NCBI RefSeq assembly: GCF_921293095.1
Contig: NC_060251.1
Span: 61,025,585 to 61,089,584 of the forward strand
Length of the DNA stretch: 64,000 nucleotides
Direction: 5' to 3'
Origin: Ischnura elegans
Taxonomy: Eukaryota; Arthropoda; Insecta; Odonata; Coenagrionidae
The notes under the pieces are model-generated. The model had not been told where the DNA came from. It saw only the letters and a list, made by a program, of their open reading frames with translations, and searched no databases. Below are positions 22,201 to 32,469 of this stretch, piece by piece. Every line of letters starts with the position of its first letter. Within the stretch, counting starts at the first letter, position 1. The position numbers and the translations under genes are program-made.

Positions 22201-25070
22201 TGACTCACCTAGTATTTGACCTCCAGAAACTCGGAGAATTGAACCTGGTAGACCGAAAAAGGTCAGTTGGTGAGATGGGGTAGGGATGAAACGCGTTTCC
22301 ATTGATCCCCTGTAACTTGATAATTTCCTATTTTCCTATGGAATCCCGGAAAGGAAAAAAAACGGCCCCTTGCACACACACCGAATTTGGATGGCCGGTA
22401 AAATATCGGCCGATATTTTACCGGCGAAGCGATGCTTGCACACACGCCGGATTTTTACCGGTCAAACGATAAGTTGCTATGTTTTTGAGCCGGCGACGGC
22501 GATCCACAGTGACAATGGCCGGCAGCTAACCGGCATTTAGCCTGTGCCGGCGCGTGTTTGGTACGTGTGCAAGCTCCAATGCTCTCCCATTGTTCGCTAT
22601 TGGAATGTGGACGGCCGATATTTTACCGGCCGTCCAAAAACGGTGTGTGTGCAAGGGGCCTTATATCTACGACGTGGTTATTATCCTAAGGCGCTGAGAT
22701 TGCCCCGATTGTTGTCCTATCTCTTGGGAAGGTTCATGCTATGTGCCTATCGTGTTTTGCCTTAAAATTTTCCACGGCTGCAATTCTATTGCAATACTCC
22801 TGCGAGAGCTTTTAAACAAAATTGTTCGTGAGTAGGACAAGCAACGTAGAGCGATGACGTATGCGAAGAGAGGATCGGAACTCTTTCTACTCCCTCTTAT
22901 GCCGCTATTACCGCCGCAGTTATAAAAATTTCCTCTTTCAAATAGTACTGAAAGAGGAAATTTCGACAACTGTCGAAATTCCAGGCATACGTCTGCAACA
23001 CCGCACGATAGGATAAAAAAAATACCGTAAAAATTTTTTTCTTTATAGTTTCCTTCCTAAAAATAGGGGTGCGCCTCTTACACAAGCTTATACGGTACTT
23101 CCCTAATCCAGCCACAGGAAGTGGATGATAACCTGCAGAGCTCCATGATAGGAGGATAAATAGAGTGGAGATATTTATTTTATTTTTTTGTGGATCATTA
23201 TCCCAAAACCACCTACATTTTCATTCATTTTTGGAGTGCTACGAAGTTTGAAAATCTTCTTTGCAATATGTCTCTAGATTTTTTTCCTGAGTTTAGGATT
23301 CGAACAAAAGATTGATTTTTGTTGTATCCTTAATAGTATGTCTTTTAAAATATTTCAGTCCGTTTTCAGAGTTGGATTTTAGGGGAAGGGAAGAAAATGT
23401 TACTATTATCGATGTAACTGCAAATTTTCACGTTGATTGGTGACTTGGGATTTATAAGCGATTTTGCTACAGAAATTAATGAAAATTTCTTCTAGGAATG
23501 ATAAAAATGGGTCACTTTGTTTTGTTTATGACGTAGAAAACTCGATAACTATTCGATATTTTTTCTGCCATTGGGTATACGAGCGAATATCTACTTCTTC
23601 GCGCTCTCATTCGAAAATTAACGTAATCACTTGAAATACGGTTATCACTTGCGTAAGTACAGATTTACGTAAGTCGAGACATACGTAACTCGGGGGATGC
23701 CTGTATAGTGACACTCGACAATCACAATTTTCCAAATAATATTAAATAAATATCAAATTCCGAGTAGACAACTGGTATATGGGATGCCTAATTCCAAATT
23801 TAAAGGGTTAAAAAGCTGGAATTCTTATTACTTTTTTATTTATCACGATTTAATTTTAAATTGAGAATAGAAAAAGATTCGACTTCTAAATGTTATCTCT
23901 CTGTGGAATCACCAATAATTCTAAAACAGTACCATTATGTGATTACATAAGCATAGCATCATAGCTTAAAGGAGATATTTTCAACCCATTTCCCAAAGTC
24001 AACTTCTATGACTCAAATTGATAGTGACTTTTTGGCAATCACACACTGTAATCTTGTTGCATTGTAGATAGTTGAAGTCATCAGGAACAGTACTTGTTAT
24101 TGATTTTGGTATGACATCCATTGCTGAAGTTGTTATCTACCGATTCGATCGATGGATTTTTCTTCCTCATAGGAAAATCCACTAGCATCGGTAGAACACT
24201 AATTGGTTACGCTTGGTTTCGCTAATAGTAGGGCCCCCTTCGCTTCTATGGCGTTGGGGTGTTTTTCGCTCGTCCCCTCCCTTCCGCACCTTTCCCTTCC
24301 CAGAGGCGTCGGCGGGCTCCCATCGCGGCGGCGCCTCTTTCCTTTTTCCTTCCTCTCCAGCCCCTCCCCGGGTGATCGGGCGTATAAGCCACGGGCTTGG
24401 TTCCCGGCCCCGGTGCGTTGTATCCTTTGAAGGGTTCACCTAGAACCCTCATAGTCTCTGCTGAAGTTGTTGTCTACTCTTGGTTATCTTGATGATAACA
24501 AACTATTTGGACACTTGAAAAAGCTCTTACATCCCAGACCACCAAGTTCATTTGCTTGATTACACATTGAGCTTCATTAAGCTCAATAAATGAATAGATG
24601 CCCTCCATTCTGTGCATGCAACAGCAGAGAACTAAAATGCCTGCTGAATTTTGTTGAGCCATCAAGAGTCTGAATTTTGCTAGTAAAATTCAATTAAAAG
24701 GTGTCCATCAAGCTATGTTCAATAGTTTGTAAGCCAATGGTAAGGGAATGACTCATCCTATCCCATTGTAATCACCACTACTCCACTACTTAATAGATTA
24801 CCAAGTGGTTTGGTTTTTGCATGCAAATTAATGTTTCTCGTGGTTCTAAGCATGAAATACCTAACAACAATTTTTGTCATTCCAGAAAATTCATTCTACC
24901 ATCTCCAGCCAAATCGATACATATTTCCAGGGGCAGAAGTATATTATGACCCAGATGAGGAACAGTCATCTGATTCTTGTGACTCTGATAATGATAGGGG
25001 TGAGAATTCTTCATCGCAAAAGGATGATTATGTGGAATTCTGGGAAGGGAAAAGAGAACTAGACACGTGA
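13263..25070 (+). CDS. Sirt1: NAD-dependent protein deacetylase sirtuin-1
   Basis: Nuclear class III deacetylase that consumes NAD to remove acetyl groups from histones and transcription factors. Exons are 13263-13410, 13842-13977, 14067-14179, 14250-14494, 14584-14884, 15261-15422, 18720-18878, 19193-19310, 19574-19764, 20095-20340 and 24886-25070. Phases agree throughout and give 667 residues. An NLS-like PAKRLKLD lies at residues 13-20. The Rossmann core begins [19 protein letters not shown] at about 209. NAD-site TQNID precedes the catalytic His314 in ECHG. Zinc Cys are 322, 325, 346 and 349. KPDIVFFGE and [13 protein letters not shown] follow. The last exon carries the conserved [12 protein letters not shown] near the C terminus. 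The start ATG has A at -3 and G at +4; an upstream in-frame GTG at 13224 is not needed. Exon 10 uses a weak GTGGGC donor. Introns hold several transposons. Identification is certain to family; SIRT1 rather than another sirtuin follows from the flanks of the core. Confidence 0.95.
15006..15172. ncRNA. Inverted pair of hammerhead-ribozyme-like motifs
   Basis: Two about 83-bp arms meet at the palindrome CATCAGCCCTGATG (15081-15094) in Sirt1 intron 5. The minus arm has CTGATGA (15086-15080) and GAAACGTC (15059-15052). The plus arm has CTGATGG (15089-15095), a stem GATGG/CCATC and GAAACGTC (15116-15123). Both arms then run through a CATnCnGTGGGAAACCC-like block. CUGANGA, a stem and GAAAC are the hammerhead core, and such motifs are known in Penelope-like element terminal repeats. 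No Penelope coding sequence adjoins. Self-cleavage is not shown. Confidence 0.55.
16209..17513 (+). mobile_element. Non-autonomous piggyBac-like element, copy B
   Basis: The element lies in Sirt1 intron 6, in the same orientation as the gene. It is flanked by TTAA (16205-16208) and a decayed TTGA (17514-17517). The ends CCTTTTCCCTACG and, inverted, CCCTTTTGCGCAG form an imperfect inverted repeat. It begins with two tandem hairpins 44 bp apart, GCCGTGTTTTCACGGC (16225-16240) and a near copy (16269-16284). The rest parallels copy A without the 348-bp duplication. No transposase frame is seen. Confidence 0.7.
17520..18719 (+). other. Remainder of Sirt1 intron 6
   Basis: AT-rich intronic sequence between the piggyBac-like copy and exon 7. 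No further exon or repeat end was recognised; the 83-codon frame at 18149-18400 has no support. Confidence 0.4.
21186..23095. mobile_element. pogo/Tigger-like element in the last Sirt1 intron
   Basis: The 1.9-kb element is bounded by TA dinucleotides (21184-21185 and 23096-23097). Inverted ends read CCGTATAAGC then TGTAAGAGGCGCACC on both sides, with one or two differences. Just inside the left end a second inverted copy of GGTGCGCCTCTTACAC (about 21246-21261) makes the terminus itself a hairpin. TA targets and this GTAAGAGGCGCACC-type end fit Tc1/mariner-pogo elements. Frames of about 100 codons at 21594 and 21978 do not look like a DDE transposase, so the element is probably non-autonomous. 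Another MITE is nested at 22364-22660. Confidence 0.62.
22364..22660. mobile_element. 297-bp MITE with perfect 20-bp terminal inverted repeats
   Basis: Both ends read GGCCCCTTGCACACACACCG (20 bp, identical). Inside each end lies a GGCCGGTAAAATATCGGCCG-like block. On the left it is part of a perfect 32-bp palindrome centred at 22409/22410 (22394-22425). Several CCGGC-rich words recur in between. No clear target duplication was found, so the superfamily is open. High end identity suggests a recent insertion into the older pogo-like element. Confidence 0.72.
23684..23703 (-). mobile_element. Tigger/pogo-like terminal inverted repeat (right-type end)
   Basis: Read on the minus strand it is the same 20 bp as at 4899-4918 and is followed by TA. 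CTTACG-type subterminal motifs extend inward to about 23640. No partner end was seen close by. It sits in Sirt1 intron 10. Confidence 0.5.
24190..24445. repeat. GC-rich island of unknown origin in Sirt1 intron 10
   Basis: About 250 bp of GC-rich sequence stands sharply apart from its AT-rich surroundings. It is pyrimidine-rich on the plus strand and carries overlapping open frames on both strands, as GC-rich DNA often does. It could be a LINE 5' end or a SINE-like piece; no polymerase III boxes or coding motif were recognised. Confidence 0.4.
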
Positions 25071-26370
25071 TGTCTCCATTTGTTTTTCTGTAATTTTTAC
25101 TTTGAAAACTAAAGTGAATGTGTGGAGTGACTGTGAGAGGTTTATTTCTTGCATGACATTTTTGATTGGGTGTTGGCTACAGTTGTGGAGTCCATGCAAT
25201 TGATAAGTCTTATTTAAATTTGATACCAGTAAACAGATATATTTTTCATTTGACACATCCAGTGTGCATAATTTGAAGTTGTAATTACTTTGAAAAAGTG
25301 AGAATTAAGTACTTTTGTGTTGTGTGATTGTTATATATTTATGTTTGTGTTGGGAGAATGTCCTGCCAGGTGTCAAATCAAGTGTTGCAAATCGAGCACA
25401 GTTACATGTACAAAAGTTTGAGCTTTTGCATTTTTTACAAGAGTATTATTTAAATTGAAATTTAAGGTGTTTATTGATGCTCATTGAATTACTGATGTAT
25501 GTATGAGGATTTCTAGGTATGGGTGTGGATTTCTATGTCTGTAATTTATGGGGGGATTCTTGGTTGCAACCAGTTAAGACCAATATTTAAATCAATAACC
25601 AGTTTATAGTATGAGTGATTAAGTGACTATGAATATTTTTCTTGGGCTGCCAAGTGGCTTTATCTGAGGCAATGGTAAATTAGTGATCTTCCCTCTTACT
25701 GTGTGAATGAAAAGTGTGAGTGAGACTCATTAGGCCTGTTATTTCATGTTTAAAAATACATGAATGTATTGTGTGCTATTTTTATCTGTTTGAAGGTTGT
25801 TAGTAAATTTAGCAATTATTTTTTAACATTAGTGGGTACACTAAGCTTTGAATCTAATTTCTTGTTGATGTAATATTTGTTGCTTTGAGCAAAGGAATGA
25901 CATTTTTTCATCATGGCCTTGCAGTTCCTGGCTATACTGTATTTCTACCTGAAATTCTGCTTTATGTTGTTAATTTAAAAGTGTCAATAACTGCTCTCCC
26001 ATTTGGTGGAAGTATAATCCTCTTTTAAGAGATACCCACTTATAAAGTTAATTTTATGTATATTCAAAATTAGTGTAGCAGCAATAGTCTTCTATGATGC
26101 GAACCATCATTTAACATTAAAATTATGCCAGTATGTTGCATCATTTCTGTGACTTTAAGATTACTTAGTTGATAAGGTATTTTTATATCTAGATTCTGTA
26201 TTTAATAATTATATATATTATCAATGTTTTGTAATGTGATTTGTTCAAAAAGAAAATTACTTTTAGTGTTTGACTAATGTGAACTTCATTGTCTTTTGAA
26301 GAAAGGAAAGTATTATTTAAATCAAAAACTAAAGATCATTTTACAATAAAAGATATATTCAGTTGTTAAA
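25071..26370 (+). other. Sirt1 3' UTR (minimum extent)
   Basis: T-rich, repeat-poor sequence follows the TGA at 25068-25070. The first good polyadenylation signal is AATAAA at 26345-26350. The same composition continues, with further signals at 27341-27346, 28751-28756 and 28834-28839, so a longer 3' UTR of up to about 3.8 kb is possible. ATTTA-type words are frequent. Small frames inside are not supported as genes. Confidence 0.55.
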
Positions 26371-29300
26371 TGAGGTTTTTTTTTTCAATTTTTGTATCCA
26401 ATTAAGGACCTTATTTTTCTGTTTTATCAATACGCCAGTTTCTTTTGAAAATGCTATCTTGCATTAAGTATTCAGTGACTTAGTGAGTACAAAGATCCTT
26501 GCTCAATTGGCTTCAGATATGTAAGGTACAAAAACCACTGATTAATTCAGTGACAGAATAGTAATATTTAAGCTTGATTACTTATCAGGTTTTGACTTCA
26601 ATTGTTATCATAATTTACGTTTGGAAAAGTAATTGGAAAGCTGAATGTTAAATGTATTGAAAAGATTCCATTTAACAAGAGGTGATTTGCAATTTGGCTA
26701 ACTTTTCTTATAATAATCTTTTAGGCAATTTTAGAATGTATAGTATTCCCTGACAATATAGTAGTCTTATAATGTCCCATAAATTGAAGGATTTCATTTG
26801 ATTTGACCTCACAATATCCCATGGTGGTCATAATTTTTCTGTGATGCAATTTTTTATCCCTTTCCAACTACCAATTATTTAGCTACTTTTAGTTGTGCAT
26901 TTGAAGGGTTAAGTAATGTGGATTGGATACTAAAGGTTTGCAATTCAAATGTTTTCAGGTAGAAATGGGGCATTTTCTTCTGAGACTTTTTTTTATCCTG
27001 TTTTGCTTGTGTGTGTTAAAGAAGTGTCGTTCACAATATCAAACACTTGATAATCAGAAATAAGTGGCTCCATTCAATTGTTTGATAAAAAAATTCTTTT
27101 TAATGTGGAATGATGATACAATGATTAGATTCTCCTCCGGTATTCAAGCTTAGTAATAATTTTAAGCAATTTAAAATTCAGGTTGGAATTTTCCTTCCCT
27201 TTTTCAACAGTGAGGAGGTTATGGAATTCCGATTTTTAACACCAATTTAGCTCTAGACTACATTAAAACTTCTGGAACTGCATTGTGATAACGTCTCTTT
27301 AGAAAATGATTCTTGGAGATCGATGCATAATTAGAGGTACAATAAAAAGCCTTAGCATGAATGGGGTTTTGAAGACTTTCTAGAAGTTGTTTTGGCAAAT
27401 GAAGTATAGAATGGCAGTTTTGCAGATCATTACTTAAAATGTGTGGTTGTGCCCAGGAAATTGTCCTTCTAGTCAGTCAGTTACAGTAATGTTTTATGCA
27501 CTAGAAAAATTATCATACATTGTTTGTTTGACCATTTGTTCTGAAATTGTTTGCCTTAAGTTGTACTATACTAATCAGAATGCGGTAGGTAGTTGTTTTC
27601 CAAGTTTTAGATTAGGAAGGTTCCTGTTTGCTGGCTCATACTAAATTCCTATGCATTTGAAGAGGTTATGCACTATCGGGGGACATGCGTACCTTTCCCA
27701 GTCTGAAGTACCTAATAGGGAGCAAGCTTTGCATTCAAATATGCAAGGTGATTATTTTGTACTTCACTTACAGCATTGTCATTGTCATTCTTGTTAATTA
27801 TTTGTCTGCAAAAATGCCCATTCCAATTAGGAGCTCAGCAACTCTCCTTTGTAAGCAATATAATTTAGATTGTATTAAAGTTACTCGATTTAAAATACAG
27901 AATCTGTATTTATCTACAATTTTTAACCAACCTATCATTGATGCTGCACTTTTCAATATATTTTTTATGTAAATCAGTGAGGGTTGTATGTACAATGTTA
28001 TTAAAATTTTAGCTATTGTTATAAGGTGTCAAAACTTACGATGGTGGTATTTACGACAAATGGAGAGCTTTTTTGGTAAATGCTTCATTATCTAAGTCAG
28101 TGATGTACTATTTTAGCCTGTGGCATTCTTTTTGGTAAAATAGTCAGTGGCAGTAATTCACTGTAGACATTTTATAAGCAATAAGTTGTTGACATATTTG
28201 TGGATGTTTAAAAACAGTGTAGAATTATGTTGTTATTGGCTCATAAAATGTAAATGAGTGTAAAAATGGTTTGGTCGCTAGTGCCAATTTATCTCTCAAT
28301 AATTCTCACTTTTATTTTGTTAATGGGTGGTAAACTGAAGCATTTAGATTCTTTTGTGCTGCCTGTGAAAACACTCTACCAAGTGAACATACTTGGTGTA
28401 TTTGAGCTTTACTTTTTCCATGCGGTGGACTTCATTTTAGCATTAGAGAATGAAAAGAAACATCCTCTAGTTCATTACCATCAAAATGATTGGAAGAATG
28501 AAAATTAAGATTAGATTTATTGTTATGTTTAAGTTGGACTAAAATTTGATCTCTTGTATAATTTAAAGAATGCACTTCATATTTTTTTATGTCTCTCTGG
28601 GTTACTGAAAACATTTGTGGTAAAGTAACTTGAACTAGTTTTGTTGTTCTCGCGTCATTTTCCTATGCATTTAACCATTTCTATTGTTGTTGAATCTGAT
28701 TAAATTATTAATTTTGAAAAGAAATATTATTCCTGCTTTGAAATTTTGTGAATAAAAATTGTGATAATGAAATACATTGCTGTGACATTTCTTATTTTCC
28801 CTAACTCATAATGTTGATGTTATTAAAATAAGTAATAAAATCCATTTTATGCAAGCATATTAGTCAATAAAGATGATAATTCAGATCAACTACTAAATTA
28901 TATGTCATTGGGTTTAAATTCAAGAAGATTATGCCAAACATTTTAATCTTCCAGGAGTACATGAGTTATAGTCTAAAAATATACTAATTTTTTCTTGCAT
29001 CTGCTCAAGAGCATTTGTATTTGTCACTATTATTGAAATTTATTAAATGTTACCAGAAAAAGTATATTAAATGGAATATATCAAAAATAGTGAAATAGAA
29101 AATCGTAAGTATGAAATGTGAGGGAAATGCCCAAGTAACTCTCACACATTTTTTTGCCTCTCATCCTCTCCAATTGATACACTCTTTATCTTTGAAGAAA
29201 TCGCTGTTGAAACCCTATTTATTTTTGACACTTCAAGACATATCGAGTGGAAATTTTAAAAGGGCTAATAATTCCCTGCCTTTATCCAGGATTCAAGTGG

Positions 29301-29640
29301 ACTGCAGGCATTGTAGAAACCAAATACTAGTTCATTAACAAGTTATATATATATATATTGCACAATCCATTTTAGAAAGGATATCAGGCCTGTGCATCAG
29401 CCACAGAGCCTATGCCTGAGAAAGCATGGTTGATATATCTTCTGGTGAATTCACTATAGCCTGAGTGCAGCTGGGAAAAGTATGAGGCTTAAGCTCGGAC
29501 GTAGGCCTCAAAGTGTTAAACTCAGAAAATGTAACTTTCATGCCTGTATACAATTGCAGTTTCTTACCTCAATATGATATCAATTACACTATCATTTGAT
29601 TGTTAATCACATTAATTTATCATCAGTTTAAGTATAGTAT
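26371..29640. other. Possible extended Sirt1 3' UTR, then intergenic
   Basis: Up to about 28850 the plus strand stays T-rich with additional AATAAA signals. From about 28850 on, the bias is less clear. A short TA microsatellite lies near 29345-29359. No exon is recognised. Confidence 0.35.
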
Positions 29641-29960
29641 TCGTTCATCATCATCATCAGTAGTCAATAATCCTAAGATTGGTTTGACACAGCTCTCCAT
29701 TCCTCTCTTCTATTCACTAGCCTTTTCATAATGACGTATTAATTCTCTTTTACATCCTTTATAACCTATTCTCATCTAACTCATTCAGTGACGTCCCTTG
29801 CCCTTCTTCCCTTCCATCTTTCCTTCTACGATTGTTTTCATGAGGCCATGATGTCTCATAATGTTGCCAGCTAAGCTGCCCCATCTCTTCCCTAACGAAC
29901 GATTTTAGAAGACTTCTCTTTTCTCCCACTCTTCTTAACACTTCCTCGCTACTTGCACGG
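29641..29960 (-). mobile_element. LINE 3'-terminal fragment
   Basis: The minus strand encodes VLRRVGEKRSLLKS and a downstream GREEGQGTS segment, parallel to VLRRVGEKRSLLKT in the LINE at 45780-46945. It ends in the same ACCAATCcTAGGATTrTTGAC motif, followed by a short GAT repeat (about 29646-29658 on the plus strand as CATCATC). This is a 5'-truncated copy of the same family in opposite orientation. Confidence 0.65.
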
Positions 29961-32469
29961 TCCTATCCTAATAATTTTACCACAGTTGACAGATATACCT
30001 TCTCGAGTAGTCCCTGCCCTGAGATCGGAATGGTATAGTTTACCTCCAGAATGTTTTACCTGAGAGAATTCCATCATGTCACATCGCAGTACTACAGCCG
30101 TTAAAATAAATGTTACCATGCCTGCAGTGAAATGAGTGTCACTATACTGACTGTGTGGTCTCCCCCTTCTGTATCAAGTAGTGTTTAATATTTAGTATTT
30201 TTATACAATATCTTTTATTTGATCAAATATATTTCTTGTAACTTGTGTAATGAAATTTTAACAGGTGTCAAGACTGTTTCTAGATGATTTTCTTAACTTT
30301 CCACATAATAGATAAGGCAAAATAATTGAGAGACATGAATATTAATTACTTTTATAGACTATACTTTGGGTTATTGTTCATAGCAATAAATTCTATGGGT
30401 CATTCTCCGTTCATCCGCCTCCGGCTGCAGACATTCTTCGATGATGAAGTGCTGCCTCTGCAGCTGGAGGTTTCGTAAATGTTAGAAACTAGTTATGATC
30501 ATCGTATGTCTTTCAAAATATATTTTTACGTTATATATCTACATTCCTTCTAATGTTGCAGGCGGATATATTCCCATCAGAATCCAGAGATAACTTCTTT
30601 TTGATAGTTGTTTAATACCCATGGAAAAAAATTACTTCTTCTGAATCATTTTCATTCTACTGATAATACCACAAACCTTATTATTGGAAAAAGGATCCTT
30701 CATTATAAAAGAACATAGTGAAGTTGCATGTTACCAAAGTTATGCCATCCTCTGAGGAGTCTAAATATTAGTCCTTTTTCTAACTTAAGCACGAAAACAT
30801 TTACAAAGATAGCGCAAAAAATTGACTTCAACTAAATAATATAAGGCACAGCAATCTTTCCATTGATAAAAAATAAGTTTTTACTGCGATGTAGGCTTTC
30901 AAACTCGAGTATATTTTTTAAACAGATAGCAAGGAACCAAATAACGTGACATACATATTTAATGTTTTATCCTAGGTAGTATGCAACTAAATGAATCTTA
31001 TTAGTTATGCGGAGTAGCATAACCACCAGGATCAAAATTACTTTAGTGACTTCTCTCCGACAAAAAATGGAACAGTAAAAGTGTTTCACACTTTGAACAT
31101 TCAACGGTGAGAACTTGTTATAATCCTACTTTCGTTCGCATGCTTACGCCACGTGCAATACATCTTAGCGTTATTATAAAAATTCGTAGTTTTCTACACC
31201 TCAGGACATGTAAGGCAAAATATTCACCTGGATAATCTAATACACACGTAAAACGTCCAAGACCTCAAATTATTCAGTAATGACTATTATGCATGTCTAA
31301 TATTGTAGACATATTCACCGCAAAAATATGCATACGATCGCCAGTCTGAACAGAGATCTACTAAAATGATTCCAATTGAAAATTGTATAATCTGAGCAAC
31401 TTAAATAGCAGCAATTTTTTCCGTTTCCATGAATTAGAGCATCTAGGAAGGAGAATAGTCCCACCGAAATTGATAAATCGGAGGCTATATCAACGTGTTG
31501 AGTCAGGGAAAGTACTATAAGTGTCTGAATCCATCTCTGATTTCAGATGGTTTCCTAATTTGGATTTTACAACTCCACCTATTCCATTCATAATTCTTTC
31601 GAGTAAGAACTATGGATTGGTGACAGTTCATTTGATCCACAAAAAAATAAAAATTTCAAATAATTAATTAGAAAGCTGTGATATGGTTTTTAAATTTCCC
31701 TCTCTCCACTACACATTTCAAAAAAGGTACATCTCATGAACTTATGTATAGTTAGATAAATGTATAGTACCTATAGCCAAATACTGCATCGCATTAGACA
31801 GAGAAGGGCCAACAGGGAACGACAGAGATAGCCGATACCTACGATTCAAATAAATCAGACTGTGACCAATAGAAAACCACGGCAAATATGGAATTGACGT
31901 GTCGGAATATTTTTAGCAAACAAATATTTCCCACCTGACTATCTAAAGCATCAGAAAAAACGATCTGAATGAAACATTACTCACGAAGGTTGAAAAATAT
32001 TTACCGTAGATATATCTCCTATTTTGATCGTTGTGGTCAGTCGTGATAAGTTTTATTTACACCGATATAAGTGAAAGAATAGCTCAGTATCATCGTCGTG
32101 TCTTTCAAAATCATAAATATGTGTATTTTCTGTTTTATAAGTCTAATAATAGCATTTATATTCCTCTTTAATATGTTCTGTGATTCTCCTAGACCGCACA
32201 ATGAAATAGAGAATGACAGAAATGATGACTAAAACAACGTCACCGAAAAAACCAAAATAAAACATGGCCCTGCAGCTTCCCCATTCAAGACTAACTTGAG
32301 TGGTTGAGCCTGGCAAGATCGATAACGTCAGCGCCAGGTGAATGGTAGATGAAGTTGAGCTGGATTCATCTGCGCACGCCCGAAGCCCTCATCGTCACAA
32401 GAAAATTGAACGTAGGGCCATCATAACTTCTCCACAAAAGTACAGCATCGGTTTCTCGAAGTATCAATC
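29961..32469. other. Intergenic and carboxypeptidase upstream region
   Basis: AT-rich sequence with one strong hairpin (30418-30470). The last few hundred bases should contain the carboxypeptidase promoter and 5' UTR, but no TATA box or initiator is distinctive. Confidence 0.4.
30418..30470. repeat. Inverted repeat with 14-bp arms
   Basis: CCTCCGGCTGCAGA (30418-30431) pairs with TCTGCAGCTGGAGG (30457-30470) with one mismatch over a 25-base spacer. It is GC-rich in an AT-rich setting. No element ends or gene context explain it. Confidence 0.5.

Noticed and set aside
21594-22283. Two frames of about 100 codons in the pogo-like element as a transposase
   Set aside because: No DDE triad context or helix-turn-helix pattern is recognisable.
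24182-24452. Overlapping 63-85 codon frames on both strands
   Set aside because: They follow from GC-rich composition with few stop codons; no protein motif is seen and they lie in a Sirt1 intron.
29641-29941. 60-codon minus-strand frame as a gene
   Set aside because: It is the 3' end of the same LINE family as at 45780-46945.
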